Shown: piece by piece, positions 45,418-56,748 of the stretch
How positions within the stretch are numbered: the stretch's first letter is position 1
How the letters are laid out: each line of letters starts with the position of its first letter
Program-made: the position numbers and the translations under genes
Assembly (NCBI GenBank): GCA_001695595.3
Contig: MBPM02000023.1
Location: forward strand, 682,001-746,000
Origin: Plasmopara viticola
Lineage: Eukaryota; Oomycota; Peronosporomycetes; Peronosporales; Peronosporaceae
Direction: 5' to 3'
Length of the DNA: 64,000 nucleotides
The notes under the pieces: model-generated
Seen by the model: only the letters and a program-made list of their open reading frames with translations
Databases searched by the model: none
What the model was told of the DNA's origin: nothing

Positions 45418-48400
45418 CTACTGTTTAACAGTTGGCTGCTGCAGTTGAGCAAGCTCGTCGAGAATCTCTTCGAGCTGGAGCTTAAACGAAGCAATTTCAG
45501 CATTTTTGGCCGCTATTGCTGCGCGATGGGCACGTTCTCGACTCAATTGTTCGAGGTGCGTCGACGTCAATGCGCGATCGAGCACAACCTTGAGCTCAGT
45601 CTCGCGCAGCTTGTACTTTTGCTCCAGAGTCGCGACCTTGAGCTCGAGGGACCGGTACTGCACCATTGACGGCGTGCGTGGCACCTCCAACTCTTTATGC
45701 AAGGCCAAGATCTCTTCTTCAAGATTCGGTATACGCTGTGCCTGCGTTTTTAAAGACTCATTATGTTGCTCAGCTTCCAGTAGCAGTTTCTGGAGACTTT
45801 GTGCCTCGGTTTGAGTGCCTGCGAGCTGAGCTTCGAGAGCAGCGCTTTTCTCAGTATACTCAGCAAGTCGCTTCTCGAGACGGTCAATGTCTTGTATGGC
45901 AGTTGCTCGCTCGCTGTTTCGTGCCTCCTGAGCTGCATCCAAGTCCTGCCGCAGTTGCGCCACCTCTGCTTCAGTCTGCTCTAATTTAACCAATTCCGGC
46001 TTGGGTGAGCTCTTCGTCGATACTTTTTCTGGCTCAGAATTCAGCGTCCGAGCAAAGCTCAACGTTTGAACACTCGTCAACGTATGTGCCAGTCTGGCTC
46101 GTGTATTTTCGCTATCTTCTAACTGTGCCTTCAACCTTGCAATCTGATCTTCAAGCTTTTGCTTGGACTTGGTGTCTTCCGTTGCAATCGTATCATTGAC
46201 AGGAGGACTTCCCAGTTGACTTTCAGCTTCGAGCTGTTCCACCTTTGCCCTTTCCTGCTTTAGTTCCAGCTCTTGTAAACGTATCTGCCGCTGTAAATTC
46301 GCAATCGCTACGGCAGAATCAACATACGTGAGACCTTGTACCTGCTGATTGCTTTTCAATCCAGAGTACTGCTGTTTGCGAAGAGAGCGAAATTTAGCTT
46401 CCCACTTGCGCTCCAACTCTTTAATCTTGTCCGTGTAAAATCGTCGTACTTTTGCTAAATCTGCATTGGAACAAGGGCTTGCTCCAGTGGTGTCTTTAGA
46501 CGTGAGTTTGTGTGATAATGGTGCCTTGCTTAGCTGTTTCAACTGCTTCTCCTGTTCTTTCACCTTTCGTTTATACTGCAACAACAGTTTCTCCTGCTGC
46601 TGGCGAAAGCTCGTCAACTTGGTCTCGTTTACTTCTTGCACTTGCTCTAGCTCACAAGACAACGCGGCAATCTTGTCTTGATATTCTCGCTCAAGTGCCC
46701 GTGTTTTAGACTCTTCATCTGCACGACGCGTGGCTAATATGAGGTTCGCCAAGCTATCCGGGTGTCGTCGCCGCATCGCTTCTTCCACTTCAGCAAGCCG
46801 ACTCTCCAGCTCCTGGATACGCCGGATATCCATCGGTGACCGACTATGAGATCGAGCGGGAGATGCTTTTTGAGCTTTAGTGTCCGTCAAAGTCGTTGGC
46901 CCCGAATTTTGCGCGGCGACCTGGCGACGAAGTTGTCGTAGCTCTTCGTCTTGATCATCCAATAGTCGCTGGTTCTCACGTACCAATCCAATTTTTTTTG
47001 TAATTCCGCCAGAGCATGAGCGCGCTCTTTCTTGACAAGTTCCAGCTCTTTCTGAAGCTCGCAAACTTGTTGGGCTTCCGTCGCTACTTGAGTCAAGTCG
47101 ACACCTTCGTAGCGACACTCAAGCTCAATTTTGCCTTCTTGACACGATCAAGCTCCAGCGTCAATTCGTTGAGCTTCTGCTGGTGCGATAATCGAAGCCC
47201 AGCTAATTCTTCTTGGAGAGCGAGAACATGCGCTTCGGCCTCCAGTCGTGCTTCCACAGCAGCACGGTACTGCGCTTTGCTAGTGAGATCACTACCCCCA
47301 CCAAGTGTCGCGACTTCTCTAAGTTGCTCCTGTAATGTCTTGACATGCCGACGTAATTCTTCATTCGCTTCATGGACATTGTAATGCGCATCTTGCCGCA
47401 CTTGTTTCAGCTGCTGCATAAGACGCTCATTCTCTTTTTGAAAGGCAGCAATTAAAGTATCTTGAGTTTCATCTCTTTCTGAAGATTTTCCAAAGCAGCT
47501 TGAGACGAACGCGTCGAATTGTGCAGCTTGCCATCTGTATCAATGCCTTTTGACGCAGTAAGCTTGCCATTTGGTGCAGTTGTCTGAATGTACTCTTTCA
47601 GCTGCAAAACTTGACGCTGAGCCTGTTGAAGACGCAGCACTAGTGCATTCTCTCTTGCCGTATTGACTCGTTGCGCAGCCTCTTGTGTCTCTTGTCGTAC
47701 AATCACGGAAGTTCGTACAAACTCGTCGATTTCTCGTTGGGTATCCTCGTCTTCTGTTACAAAATTCTCCTCGAATGCAAATGACATTGGTTCTAAAATG
47801 GGTGGTGGAGGGCCAACCAAACCCGCGTCGTCTCGAAGGCCTACCACTACGTTCGACGCAACAGGGTGCACACGGTTGCTTGATGGAGAAGTCGCTACCG
47901 CAAGACTTGGTGTGCTAGGCGAATTGAAGCGAAGGGCAGCAACTTGGCTTTCTATACGCAGGAATTTGTCAGCAGCTGAGACTGGCTGCAACGTTTTTTT
48001 CAATGAAGTCGTTGGGTGCTTTACAGGAGGCTGCGCTAAATACTCTGAGTCAATCGTAGGAGCATCTAACACAAAATGCTGCAAATTATGGTTGTCCTCT
48101 ACATCATCGTCTGCCGGTGGTGGAGGCGGTGGTGGACTCTGGATAAAAAAAAAAATGGATGACGAAACTTCAGACAACGTGCAGCATAGGTACAACCGAC
48201 GTACGGAAGGGAATGAGTTGACGACACCGGTTGATTCTTTGGCTGTTGTAATAGGTGTCGCATGTCTGACGGACACGTTTTCGTCTAAAGGAAGACTTTT
48301 TGACGAGTGTTCGGTAGGGTCTTGCGTGTCCGACTCCAAGTCATGTAAAAGCCTCTTTGTGTCAGCTCCTTCATCTTGCAATTGCGTATTATAAATGCCA

Positions 48401-49396
48401 TAACTTGCTAGAAGGGCATCAATTTTTAAGTTTGTGTCAACAATTGGGTCTATGACAACAGAAGAAACAGTATCCTGGACGTCTTTCTTGACTGCTTCGT
48501 GAGGTTCCGGCAAAGCAGTAGTTGAAGCTTCAACTTTGACTTCAGTTTCAGCTTCAAACGCATCATCTTGGTAGTCGTCACTGCAACTCACGTTTTGTGT
48601 CGCCTGCGCAGCGTCTGGATTAGAGCTATGAGCAACACTTTTATCATCATCGCTGTGAACTACATCTCTTGCCGCTTGTGCATCATCCCGAGCTGAGCTA
48701 TACTCATCATCGTGGTAGTCATCACTGTATCCCAAGTCTTGTGTCGCCTTCACATTTTCCTGGGCCGTACTACCAACCTAAGCGCGACAAGCATCAGAAC
48801 CGACAATCGTCAAAACCTACAATCGTCAACGCCTACAAAAGGCAATAGAGATTCAAAAGCCACACCTGGCTTTCTGTATGTGTTAAACCGCTTTCTTGTC
48901 CTGATCGTTCGCTATCCTAGTGGCAAAAGCGAAAATAAGTCCTCAATGTTCCTTTCGTCTCACAAGACATTTACGCGGGTACCTCGAAATCTTCATCGCC
49001 ATAGCCAAAAGTATCGCTTTCAGACAAGTACAATTGCGACTCTCGAGCTTCATCCTTCTTTGAGATGCTGACTTTGTCGACTTCCGACTCAGAAAAGGTC
49101 ATTTCTTGTTGCTCATAGCGCGATGGAGTTGCCTCTGCTGCAAGAGGCTATCACAGTAAGGACAAAAGTGACGTTCCTAATAAAAGTCAAATGACGTACC
49201 GAGGTCACTATTAAGAGCATCTCGGTTAACAACAAATTGTTCACTGTCGAGGCTCGACTACACGGGTACAATCACATGAAGTAAGTAGTTGACAATAACG
49301 TCAAATATTGTCAACTACAATTTACACACAAGAGAGAGTCGTGATGGTTGAAGACTCGGCTTTGGCGGGAGGTGGACCTAATCCAGAAGTCCACAT
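45418..49396 (-). CDS. Large coiled-coil protein, CEP162-like
   Basis: First exons: ATG at 49396 (MWTSGLGPPPAKAESS), then SLDSEQFVVNRDALNSDL, EATPSRYEQQEMTFSESEVD and ENVKATQDLGYSDDYHDDE, each bounded by GT-AG sites. An in-frame 66-base intron at 48139-48204 (GTACGT...CAG) interrupts before a Pro-run (SPPPPPPP). The N-terminal third is acidic and disordered. From about 47800 on, nearly the whole protein is coiled coil, ending in LEQKYKLRETELKVVLDRAL. That end resembles CEP162, which links axonemal microtubules to the transition zone. Three one-base shifts (near 47462, 47095 and in the T8 run at 46991-46998) are probably errors. The end at 45418 follows PTVKQ. Oomycete zoospores are flagellated, so a basal-body role fits. 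Confidence 0.7.
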
Positions 49397-49435
49397 TGTG
49401 GTGAAAAAAAGCGACATAAGCGCGGCAGAATGAGT

Positions 49436-50388
49436 TCAAGACAGTCGCACAGAAAAATCCGCAGAGACCACCCCTAAGGAATCCGATGAGCTAGAGCGAT
49501 TGAGATCACTGCCGCCGCCTTCGTCGCCATCCCTATCATCCCCTTGCATTACTTGCGGTAAGTGTGACGAATTGGAGACATTTTGGGTGGAGGCCGCTGC
49601 ATCACTATTCTAGATACCAAAGCAAAACAAGTCAACTTGATGACCACCCAGCCTTCCCTTTACTACATACACAAACACAAACCTTTTCACTCGATTCGTC
49701 TTCGTCACTCTTCTCGCTCTCTTGAAACTGTGAACTTCCTGTACGTTTTAAGATCTCTGCAACACGATCGTCCATTGACATTGGCGCGCTTTTGTTCACT
49801 GCTTTTATTGCCAGCATCTTTAATTTCTCTGTCTTTTCCTTCTTTTTCGCTTCAAAAGTTTCGTTTAAAGCATCGTTTTTGCTTGCAGTGATTGAAAACG
49901 CTGGCGAGGTCAAATCAAATGCATACGGATCGGAACTAGATTCGTCTTTAGTCACTTACACCAATTGAATTGCCAAATTGCTCTTTACGTACTCTGAGTT
50001 CTCCAGTCCACTGCCTCGCTGCATCGAGTAGTCATCATAGTAGCTCGGAGGCTCTTCTTCCGAGTCGCTACGCTGCGTCTTGGAGACGGTCTAGTGCTTT
50101 CTTCTTTGCAGAGCTCGTGGTTTTACTTTTGCGTTTGCTCTTGTGGATTTTGCTCAGTTTCGATGACGCAAGAAGAGCAGCAGCTGCGGCAGTCACTGCA
50201 GAAGCAGACGATGATGTATACGCTCCATCTAACCTTCCTTTAAGCTTTGATGGCTCAGGAGATAACGAGTCGTCAGCTTCTTGCAGAAACCTGGGCGAAT
50301 TAAGGTAGTAAGTATACGTGTAGCTGGTGCCTCAGGGACCGTGACGTGCGCACCTTTCAAACTCGCCATCTGAGTCGGAATCCGACAT
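49436..50388 (-). CDS. Small acidic, Ser-rich protein of unknown function, multi-exon
   Basis: Starts MSDSDSDGEFE at 50388. A first intron (GTGCGCACG...CGCCCAG) ends at about 50293, leading to FLQEADDSLSPEPSKLKGRL, an Ala run and a Lys-rich segment (KIHKSKRKSK). Next come SDSEEEPPSYYDDYSMQRG and SDPYAFDLTSPAFSITASK, a basic helical part (FEAKKKEKTEKLKMLA), and a last exon (NSDAAASTQNVSNSSHLPQ, stop at 49436) after TATCTAG. One junction near 50085 does not keep the frame, so an error or unseen intron remains. It lies 40 bases from the start of the CEP162-like gene. No known domain is seen; it is probably disordered. Confidence 0.55.
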
Positions 50389-50503
50389 GAAGTCGGTTGC
50401 TTTCTTTTGGCAAGGCAAGCAAACAGTACTGTGGCTGCCTACCACTAAGTACGATCGTGGTGACAATAACATTCGCTCTAGCACAAGGCGCTGGTTTGGC
50501 ACC

Positions 50504-51729
50504 ATGGGGACGGAAAAGAACGATGGTAAGTGCTAGTCCTGCTACTTTATTACATGTTGAGCCTTTTTGATGCCTCTGATCCCGTTTTTCGTCTCGAGCG
50601 GTGACATGAGTTGGTGAAAGCTTGTTTAATGCTATGAGTTATCGTTGCAATATTACGACAGGTGAAGAGAATCTTCCGGAAGCGAAGGCGCCAGAAACAC
50701 CTCTCCAAAACATGTACAGCTTCTGTTATATCAAGCGCAGCACCGGAAACAAGGCCTTCAGTGTATGATTGCCACCAGCTTTGTTAGCAATATTATTGTG
50801 CAATTTCCCACTGATGTTGGATTTGGGTTTCAGGAAAGCTATGAGAAGAGCATCAAAGGGCTTGGCGATTTCAAGACGGTGAGATTATGGTGAAAGAAGG
50901 CTAAATTACGCTTTAAAGTTGAGATGCTGACAGGCAGTTTTGCTGTCCACAGGTGCAGGGTTTTTGGCAACTTTACAACCACTTGGTGCGGCCAAACGAC
51001 CTGCCAAACACTATGGATTACCACCTTTTTAAGACGGGAATCAAACCTATGTGGGAAGATCCAGCTAATCGACGAGGTGGCAAGTGGATGGTTCGTCTTC
51101 GTAAGGGCATTGCCTCGCGATACTGGGAGGACTTGGTGTGTGTAAAGTTTATACTATGGAGCAATTGGTGGTTGACAGACTTTTTCAAATTAGGTACTGG
51201 CGATCATCGGCGAGCAATTTGACGTAGGAAATGAGATTTGCGGTGCTGTTATTTCAGTCCGATACAACGAAGATATCATCTCACTCTGGAATCGCAATGC
51301 GGACAACAATGAAGCGTGTTACCGCATTCGGTACGACTACAGATGTTTACAATAGTTGTGTTCACGTTATACTAATACGTGAGTTTTGTATAATAAACCA
51401 GTGACACGATTCGAAAAGTGCTCAACTTACCGCAATTCGTCGCGCTAGAATACAAGCGACACGACATGTCGCTAACCGACAACTCTAGTTTTCGCAACAC
51501 GACATTGTGGCGTTCAGACAAGAACGATGGCAACAGCCGTGAGGGTTCCTCCAGTGGAGATCGCACTTCTGCAAACTCACGTTACTCGCGTGGCGACAAG
51601 TCTACAGGACACCAGCGCTCTGCTTGGAGCCGGGACGGCAAACGTCCCTTGAACAAGTCGGACAGCAATGACAACGGCGAGCGACGTAGTAGCAAACCAA
51701 ACGACGCAAAAGGCGAAAGTGAGCAGTAG
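50504..51729 (+). CDS. eIF4E family cap-binding protein, class II (4EHP type)
   Basis: Six exons give 271 residues: 50504-50525, 50662-50762, 50834-50878, 50953-51135, 51194-51330 and 51402-51729. The core [57 protein letters not shown] and [20 protein letters not shown] follows human 4EHP (eIF4E2) closely. The first cap-stacking Trp is replaced by Tyr (SYEKSI), while the second (MWED) is kept; this is the class II pattern. Family members bind the mRNA cap weakly and often repress translation. A Ser/Arg/Asp-rich, disordered tail of about 100 residues is added. It is divergent with the acidic gene (115-base gap). Confidence 0.88.
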
Positions 51730-51909
51730 AACGTATCTCAGGAAAGAACTAGCGGTGGTAGTAGCAAGCTGTTGGGGCTGGATAAACTATTCCTTCTGTG
51801 TTTGTCAGTGACTCAGAAGACAAAGGCACTGTCCTCAAATTCGCCTAAAAATACAATCCTTTGGGTACCGATTACATTTTCACGTCAAGGGTCAAGTTTT
51901 TAATAGGCT

Positions 51910-52443
51910 ATGGAACAACAATCCCAGAATGCTCGCAGCAAGGGTGTTGCCATGTTGTCACAAATTCGCAATGGTAAGCGTGATCTTGCGTGTGACCTGT
52001 GTAGTGCTTTAGAAGAACTTTTGAAATTGTTGTAGCGCAGGAGTGCTATCGACTGCACGATACTTATCTTCACGCCGCTCTTGACGAGGTGTACCAGTAC
52101 ATCACAACGAAAATTGACCCGATCTTGACCCACGTGCTGGAAGAGGTGCTGCTGTACCAGCCAGATCAAACAGCAGATTTCCTAGCAAATGCCGTGCGAG
52201 GCACTTTGGACGTAAAGAAATACAATTACGTGGTACATAGTCGGCTGGAGAGTTGAGAGCTCTTTACTCGATTCTCATCCTCGTCATATTTTATTCACGC
52301 AGGAGTTGAAGCGTCAGGTTTTTTTCGATCGCAAGGTCCGCCACCTGATTATATTGGCGACGAATAATGCCGTTCGTGAGCGTCCTGCTGACGTCCAAGA
52401 ATTCTTAGCCGGAGTTTTCGAGGCTCAATCCAATTTTTTTTAG
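51910..52443 (+). CDS. Small protein with two helical DPY-30/RIIa-like motifs
   Basis: Three exons (51910-51973, 52036-52232, 52303-52443) give 133 residues. The first intron ends at GTTGTAG before CGCAGGAG. MEQQSQNARSKG is followed by two similar segments. ITTKIDPILTHVLEEVLLYQ with PDQTADFLANAV, and FDRKVRHLIILATNNAVRE with RPADVQEFLAGV, both have a helix, a Pro turn and a second helix, like the dimerisation fold of DPY-30 and RIIa. Such modules dock on axonemal or chromatin complexes. It ends in a T-run just before the stop. The assignment is by pattern and therefore tentative. Confidence 0.6.
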
Positions 52444-52632
52444 TTTGAGGCAGTGTTAAACTTCAACATTACTTTTTTGCTAAAAAACTTAAATTGTTTT
52501 TAGTTTTTATACAACAGTATTGTGATTTTCAGTGTAGCCACTATACACCATCACGTTTAAATTAATTTATGCACATAATGCACAAGAACGATAGATACGC
52601 ACACTAATACATTTCTCTTGTTCAGTAGCCAA

Positions 52633-54170
52633 ATGGAGAGAAAGTTCGTAGTCTTCGTGCTCATAGACGGGCTAGCTGATGCATCACTAGAAGAGCTACA
52701 TCAGCAGACACCGCTAGAGGCGGCCCGGACACCTGCCATGGACTCCATTGCTCGTAGGCCTCTCTTCGTGCTTTTTCACTCTTTAATGGCTTTCTCTTAC
52801 GTTCGTGCTGCCTCGTTACGACATACAGATGGAGGACTTACGGGACTCATGGATCCCGTGGAGCCTGGCTACGCTTGTGGCAGTGACACGGCGCACATGT
52901 CTATCTTGGGCTACAATCCCATCGTGTGAGTTTAGAGGAAAATTTTGCTGTTTATTGCCGTACAAAACTAATTTTTGTTGTGGTATTGCAGTCACTACCG
53001 TGGCCGGGGATCTTTCGAAGCTATGGGTGCTGGTCTTCCGATGAGCAAGGGGGACGTTGCCTTTAAGTGTAATTTTGCAACTGTAAAGCAGAACGAAGAT
53101 GGTCAATTGATTGTTGAAAGGCGGCGTGTAGACCGCAATTTTCCTGCTTGGGGCATTGAACTTTGCAGCTTTTTAAATGGGCTAAAGCTGCCAGAATTTC
53201 TCAACTTAGTGGTGGCTACGAAATATGCCACGGAACACCGGTGTGGAATTGTCTTCAAAGGTCCCGGTCTTTGTGACAAAATTACTGGCACCGACCCGCT
53301 AAAGGATCAGTACGTACATTTTACAAAAGTAAATTTGAAAAGATAGCGACTTTAAAATACGTGATGTGCAGCTTGCCGCTGGTGTCATCAGAGCCATTAA
53401 ATGACACGCCTGAGGCCACGTACTCGAGCAATGCTCTTAATGCAATATCGAATGCCATTCATGAGCGGTTGTCGGATCACCCTATCAACAAGGCACGTGT
53501 AGCGGCAGGCAAGCCACCGGCTAATGTAGTCTTGTTACGTGGTCCTGGTGAGCGAATCGATGTACCAACGTTTACGGAAATGCATGGCTTGACTCCTTTC
53601 ATGATTGCTCCAACATGCATCATCGCTGGTTTGGGTATGTCTCTGGGATTTGAAATCATATCTGCCCCTGGCGCCACTGGGGATTATCATTCCAATTTTC
53701 TCTCGAAGGCTGAAACGGCATTAAAAGTGCTACGCAGTAACGAGTTCGACTTTGGCTTTATCCATGTCAAGGCTGTGGATGATGCTGGTCATGACTGTGA
53801 CGTTGCCAAAAAGGTGCACTTTACAGAGCGCGCAGACGAGATGGTCGCACTGTTGTTAGAGAGAATTCACGCTGAGTATGGCGAGAAGGACAACGAAGTC
53901 ACTATCGTGGTCACTGGTGACCACACAACGCCTGTTAAATATGGAGACCATACGTTTGAACCGGTCCCGTTTGCTATTGCTCGTGTTGGGGCTGCATACG
54001 AGAGGTTGCAGCATCGTAAGAATGGAAGTGATCCATACAAGTCTACAACTGGTCCGTTGACCGATGAGGTGACGAGGTTTTCGGAAGTGGCTGTGGCACG
54101 CGGTGCTCTTGGGCGTTTTTCAGGCGACCAGGTTATGAAACTCGTCAAGACTTTTCGTGATTTTCAATAA
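52633..54170 (+). CDS. Cofactor-independent phosphoglycerate mutase, archaeal (ApgM) type
   Basis: Four exons (52633-52753, 52829-52925, 52992-53309, 53372-54170) give 444 residues. The start MERKFVVFVLIDGLAD was chosen over a Met five codons upstream because it begins the conserved strand. Alkaline-phosphatase-superfamily motifs are LIDGLAD (metal Asp), CGSDTAHMSILGYNP (nucleophile Ser), YRGRGSFEAMGAG, FIHVKAVDDAGHD and VTGDHTTP. The enzyme interconverts 3- and 2-phosphoglycerate in glycolysis, without 2,3-bisphosphoglycerate. This archaeal-type form differs from the plant/bacterial iPGM and occurs in stramenopiles. No targeting peptide is seen, so it is probably cytosolic. Confidence 0.9.
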
Positions 54171-54309
54171 AGACCAAAAGATATGCTCATGCAATTCTAA
54201 TTAAACGTTATGGAAGTCTACTCTTATGACTCGCGATTGACTTCCGCGCCATATCCTACGGTGATGATCTTATTTTACACCATTGTATACATTATCAATC
54301 GTGTCGTTG

Positions 54310-55812
54310 CTAACGGGGTGCTGGAAAACCCTTAGTATCTCTGACTAATTCGCGCGGCAGTGGTTGGCTGGCTGCACGCAGCCATTGTTTTAACTCCTTA
54401 GCAATTACGCAGTCGCGTGTCAGAAACGTAGTCGCTTTCCCCCGAACACATGAACTTTCAACATTGCCCCCTGGGTGCCTTCCCGTGCGACCGCAGCGAT
54501 GAATGTAGCTTTCAAGAGTATGAGGTACGTCAAACAGAATAACATGCTCTACACCAGGAAAATCAAGTCCGCGTGAAGCTAAATCCGTCGCTACTAAAAC
54601 ATCAACATAGCCTGCGCGAAAAGCGCGTAGTGCTTGAGTACGGTAACCTTGGGACTGTCCCCCGTGCAGCGGTGCTACGTGAAACTGCTCTTGGCGTAGT
54701 CGGCGAGCAACGCGTTCAACACTTGAGCGCGAGTTGCAAAATACCAAAACAGGCGGATGTTTAGTCGCGCGCAATACGCGTAGCAAACGGAAGGGTTTTT
54801 CTGCTGAGCGCATGAACTGAACATCATGGACCATGTTTGAGTTTGTCGAAAGTGCATGTTTGGCCGTCGGACTAGTGTCAGTAGCTGAATATGATACTAA
54901 AGATGCAGCTTGGGTCGGCAAGTGTACTTCATTGACGCGAATCGTGACCGGATGTACCACTGCTGACCGTTCCAGCCGTGGCAAGAAGGCAGGTAGCGTA
55001 GCAGAAAAGAGCAACGTCTGTCGACCAGTACTATTTGCGAAGACTAAAATGTCGCGTAATTGCGTCTCCATTTCCAAAACATCCAGCACGCAGTCCACCT
55101 CATCCACAACGAAAAGTGAAAGGTGCTCAAGCGATAATACAGTTCCATGACGCTGCATTAAATGCAAAAGTCTTCCTGGTGTCGCCACCATCGCAAGTGG
55201 ACTGGATGCATGTAGTTGAAGCGCTGCTACCTGATCATCTACTGAAATCCCACCGTAAATGCCAACAATAGGTGGATTTGTCAATTTGGGGAAGAACGCA
55301 CGAATATCCTGAGTGACCTGATCAACAAGCTCTCGCGTCGGCACCACAACCAACGCACAAGGCGTAGTCAACGACATAGGCGGTACCAAATTTTGCTGGA
55401 ATCTAAGACCTGATTGATTAAGTAAGCGTTGCAACAATTCAACAATAGGCAGGATGTAGCACAATGACTTCCCGCTGCCTGTTGGAGCCAGGACCACCAC
55501 ATCGCTGCTTTGAAAGACACATGGAAGCACTTGAGCCTGTACTGGCGATGGAATTGTGACTTCACGCCTTCTTAACTCGAAGAAAACATTTCTAGATAAC
55601 GGAAGCTCTGAAAAGCACTTGATTGGCGGTGGAATGGGCTTGTCTCCTTCGACTGCGATTCCTTGCTCTTGACGAAGCCATGCTGATTCTTGCTGTTGAC
55701 GAAGCCATGCTGATTCTTGCTTTTGAGACGTTTCATTTGCTGACGCAGAAACGGGTTGGTTGTCTTCAAAAGCTAAGAAAGCAGCTGAAGTTCCGCCGCT
55801 GCGTTTTGCCAT
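54310..55812 (-). CDS. DEAD-box RNA helicase (DEVD variant)
   Basis: A single exon of 500 residues. The Q-motif region CFSELPLSRNVFFELRRREV (about 66) is followed by motif I APTGSGKS (109-116), PTRELV, ATPGRLL, motif II VDEVDCVLD (DEVD for DEAD), SATLP, VFCNSRSSVERV, a HGGQSQGYR region, DLASRGLDFP and HRCGRTGR. All catalytic motifs are present. The N-terminus holds two tandem copies of QESAWLRQ (about 32-48). The closest families by feel are DDX59-like or ribosome-assembly helicases, but the paralogue cannot be fixed. It converges with the phosphoglycerate mutase gene. Confidence 0.9.
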   Translation of the reverse strand: MAKRSGGTSAAFLAFEDNQPVSASANETSQKQESAWLRQQQESAWLRQEQGIAVEGDKPIPPPIKCFSELPLSRNVFFELRRREVTIPSPVQAQVLPCVFQSSDVVVLAPTGSGKSLCYILPIVELLQRLLNQSGLRFQQNLVPPMSLTTPCALVVVPTRELVDQVTQDIRAFFPKLTNPPIVGIYGGISVDDQVAALQLHASSPLAMVATPGRLLHLMQRHGTVLSLEHLSLFVVDEVDCVLDVLEMETQLRDILVFANSTGRQTLLFSATLPAFLPRLERSAVVHPVTIRVNEVHLPTQAASLVSYSATDTSPTAKHALSTNSNMVHDVQFMRSAEKPFRLLRVLRATKHPPVLVFCNSRSSVERVARRLRQEQFHVAPLHGGQSQGYRTQALRAFRAGYVDVLVATDLASRGLDFPGVEHVILFDVPHTLESYIHRCGRTGRHPGGNVESSCVRGKATTFLTRDCVIAKELKQWLRAASQPLPRELVRDTKGFPAPR

Positions 55813-56045
55813 TTTTTATGGAGATTCGAGCTCGCTAAAATAAATAGTACACAGAAAATATATCGCCAATAATCAGCCAATTATTTCATTTTATAAAACT
55901 CTCAAGTATCTATCATTGTTCTAAAAATGGTTGTATCTACTGAACGTCTTCGATGGTGACCCCTTCTCCAAGAATTTCATCTTTTTGATGTTTGACGTGT
56001 AGTTTGTTGCAAAACTTGCAAGGACGTCGCATCCACACTGAGAAT

Positions 56046-56662
56046 TTAGCCAAACATGCGAGCCGCTGTACGAGAGACAATGCCTAAAATTTCTTCAATT
56101 TCGTCTTCTGCAAAGCGCTTGTGTAGACTGGGAATGAGAGCCACGGCCTCTTCCACTTCCTCCGGATTTAAATTTGATAAACACGCAATTTCAAACTCTT
56201 CAAGTCGGTACTCAACTGTCCCGCTGTCCTCTTCACGCTGAAATACAAGCGACATCAATGCCCTGTATCATACGAGAAATTAAGCTCTATATGGCGCTAA
56301 AGGGCAATGGCAAGCAATTTACTCGCGAAGTTCGGTAACTGATGCTTGGTTGGCCACAGGATCCTTTGTACCACTGAAGCGCTGCACATACGAATAAGTC
56401 TTTTGAAACACACTAAGCAACGTCGCAGCAACGCGTTATAACTTAGTTGATCATCGACATGAAAAAAATTGGAAGGATGACAATGGCTGGAACAGACGCA
56501 CTTAGTTAGTTGTTTCTCCTGAGTCTCGTAGTCGGACTTTTGCTTTTCCAGAATGACAGCTACTTCAGCGTTGGACAAGCACGTTTCGTTGCGAAAGTCG
56601 TCGCCTAGGCTAAGCTCTGCCGCGTCTTCGGTATCTACTACATGCTGCGGGTTCGACGACAT
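56046..56662 (-). CDS. RPB4: RNA polymerase II subunit RPB4
   Basis: Three exons. Exon 1 (56662-56502) starts MSSNPQHVVDTEDAAELSLG with NAEVAVILEKQ. Exon 2 (56412 to about 56317) encodes VFQKTYSYVQRFSGTKDPVA and SVTELRE. Exon 3 encodes REEDSGTVEYRLEEFEIACL, NLNPEEVEEAVALIPSL and a final helix. The order and motifs match RPB4, whose stalk with RPB7 binds nascent RNA. The exon 2 donor reads GAGTAAAT; one extra G would make it GAG|GTAAAT, again a one-base loss. The start lies 86 bases from the divergent ATP12 gene. Confidence 0.88.
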
Positions 56663-56748
56663 GGCACGTCAATCAACACAATATATACCGAATGAACACC
56701 ACATGCACATCAAATTATCACTTTGGGCCTTTCAAAAATATACGTGTC

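Noticed and set aside
48148..48170. A poly-T/poly-A run in the CEP162-like gene taken as a frameshift
   Set aside because: It is the polypyrimidine tract of a 66-base in-frame intron ending in CAG.
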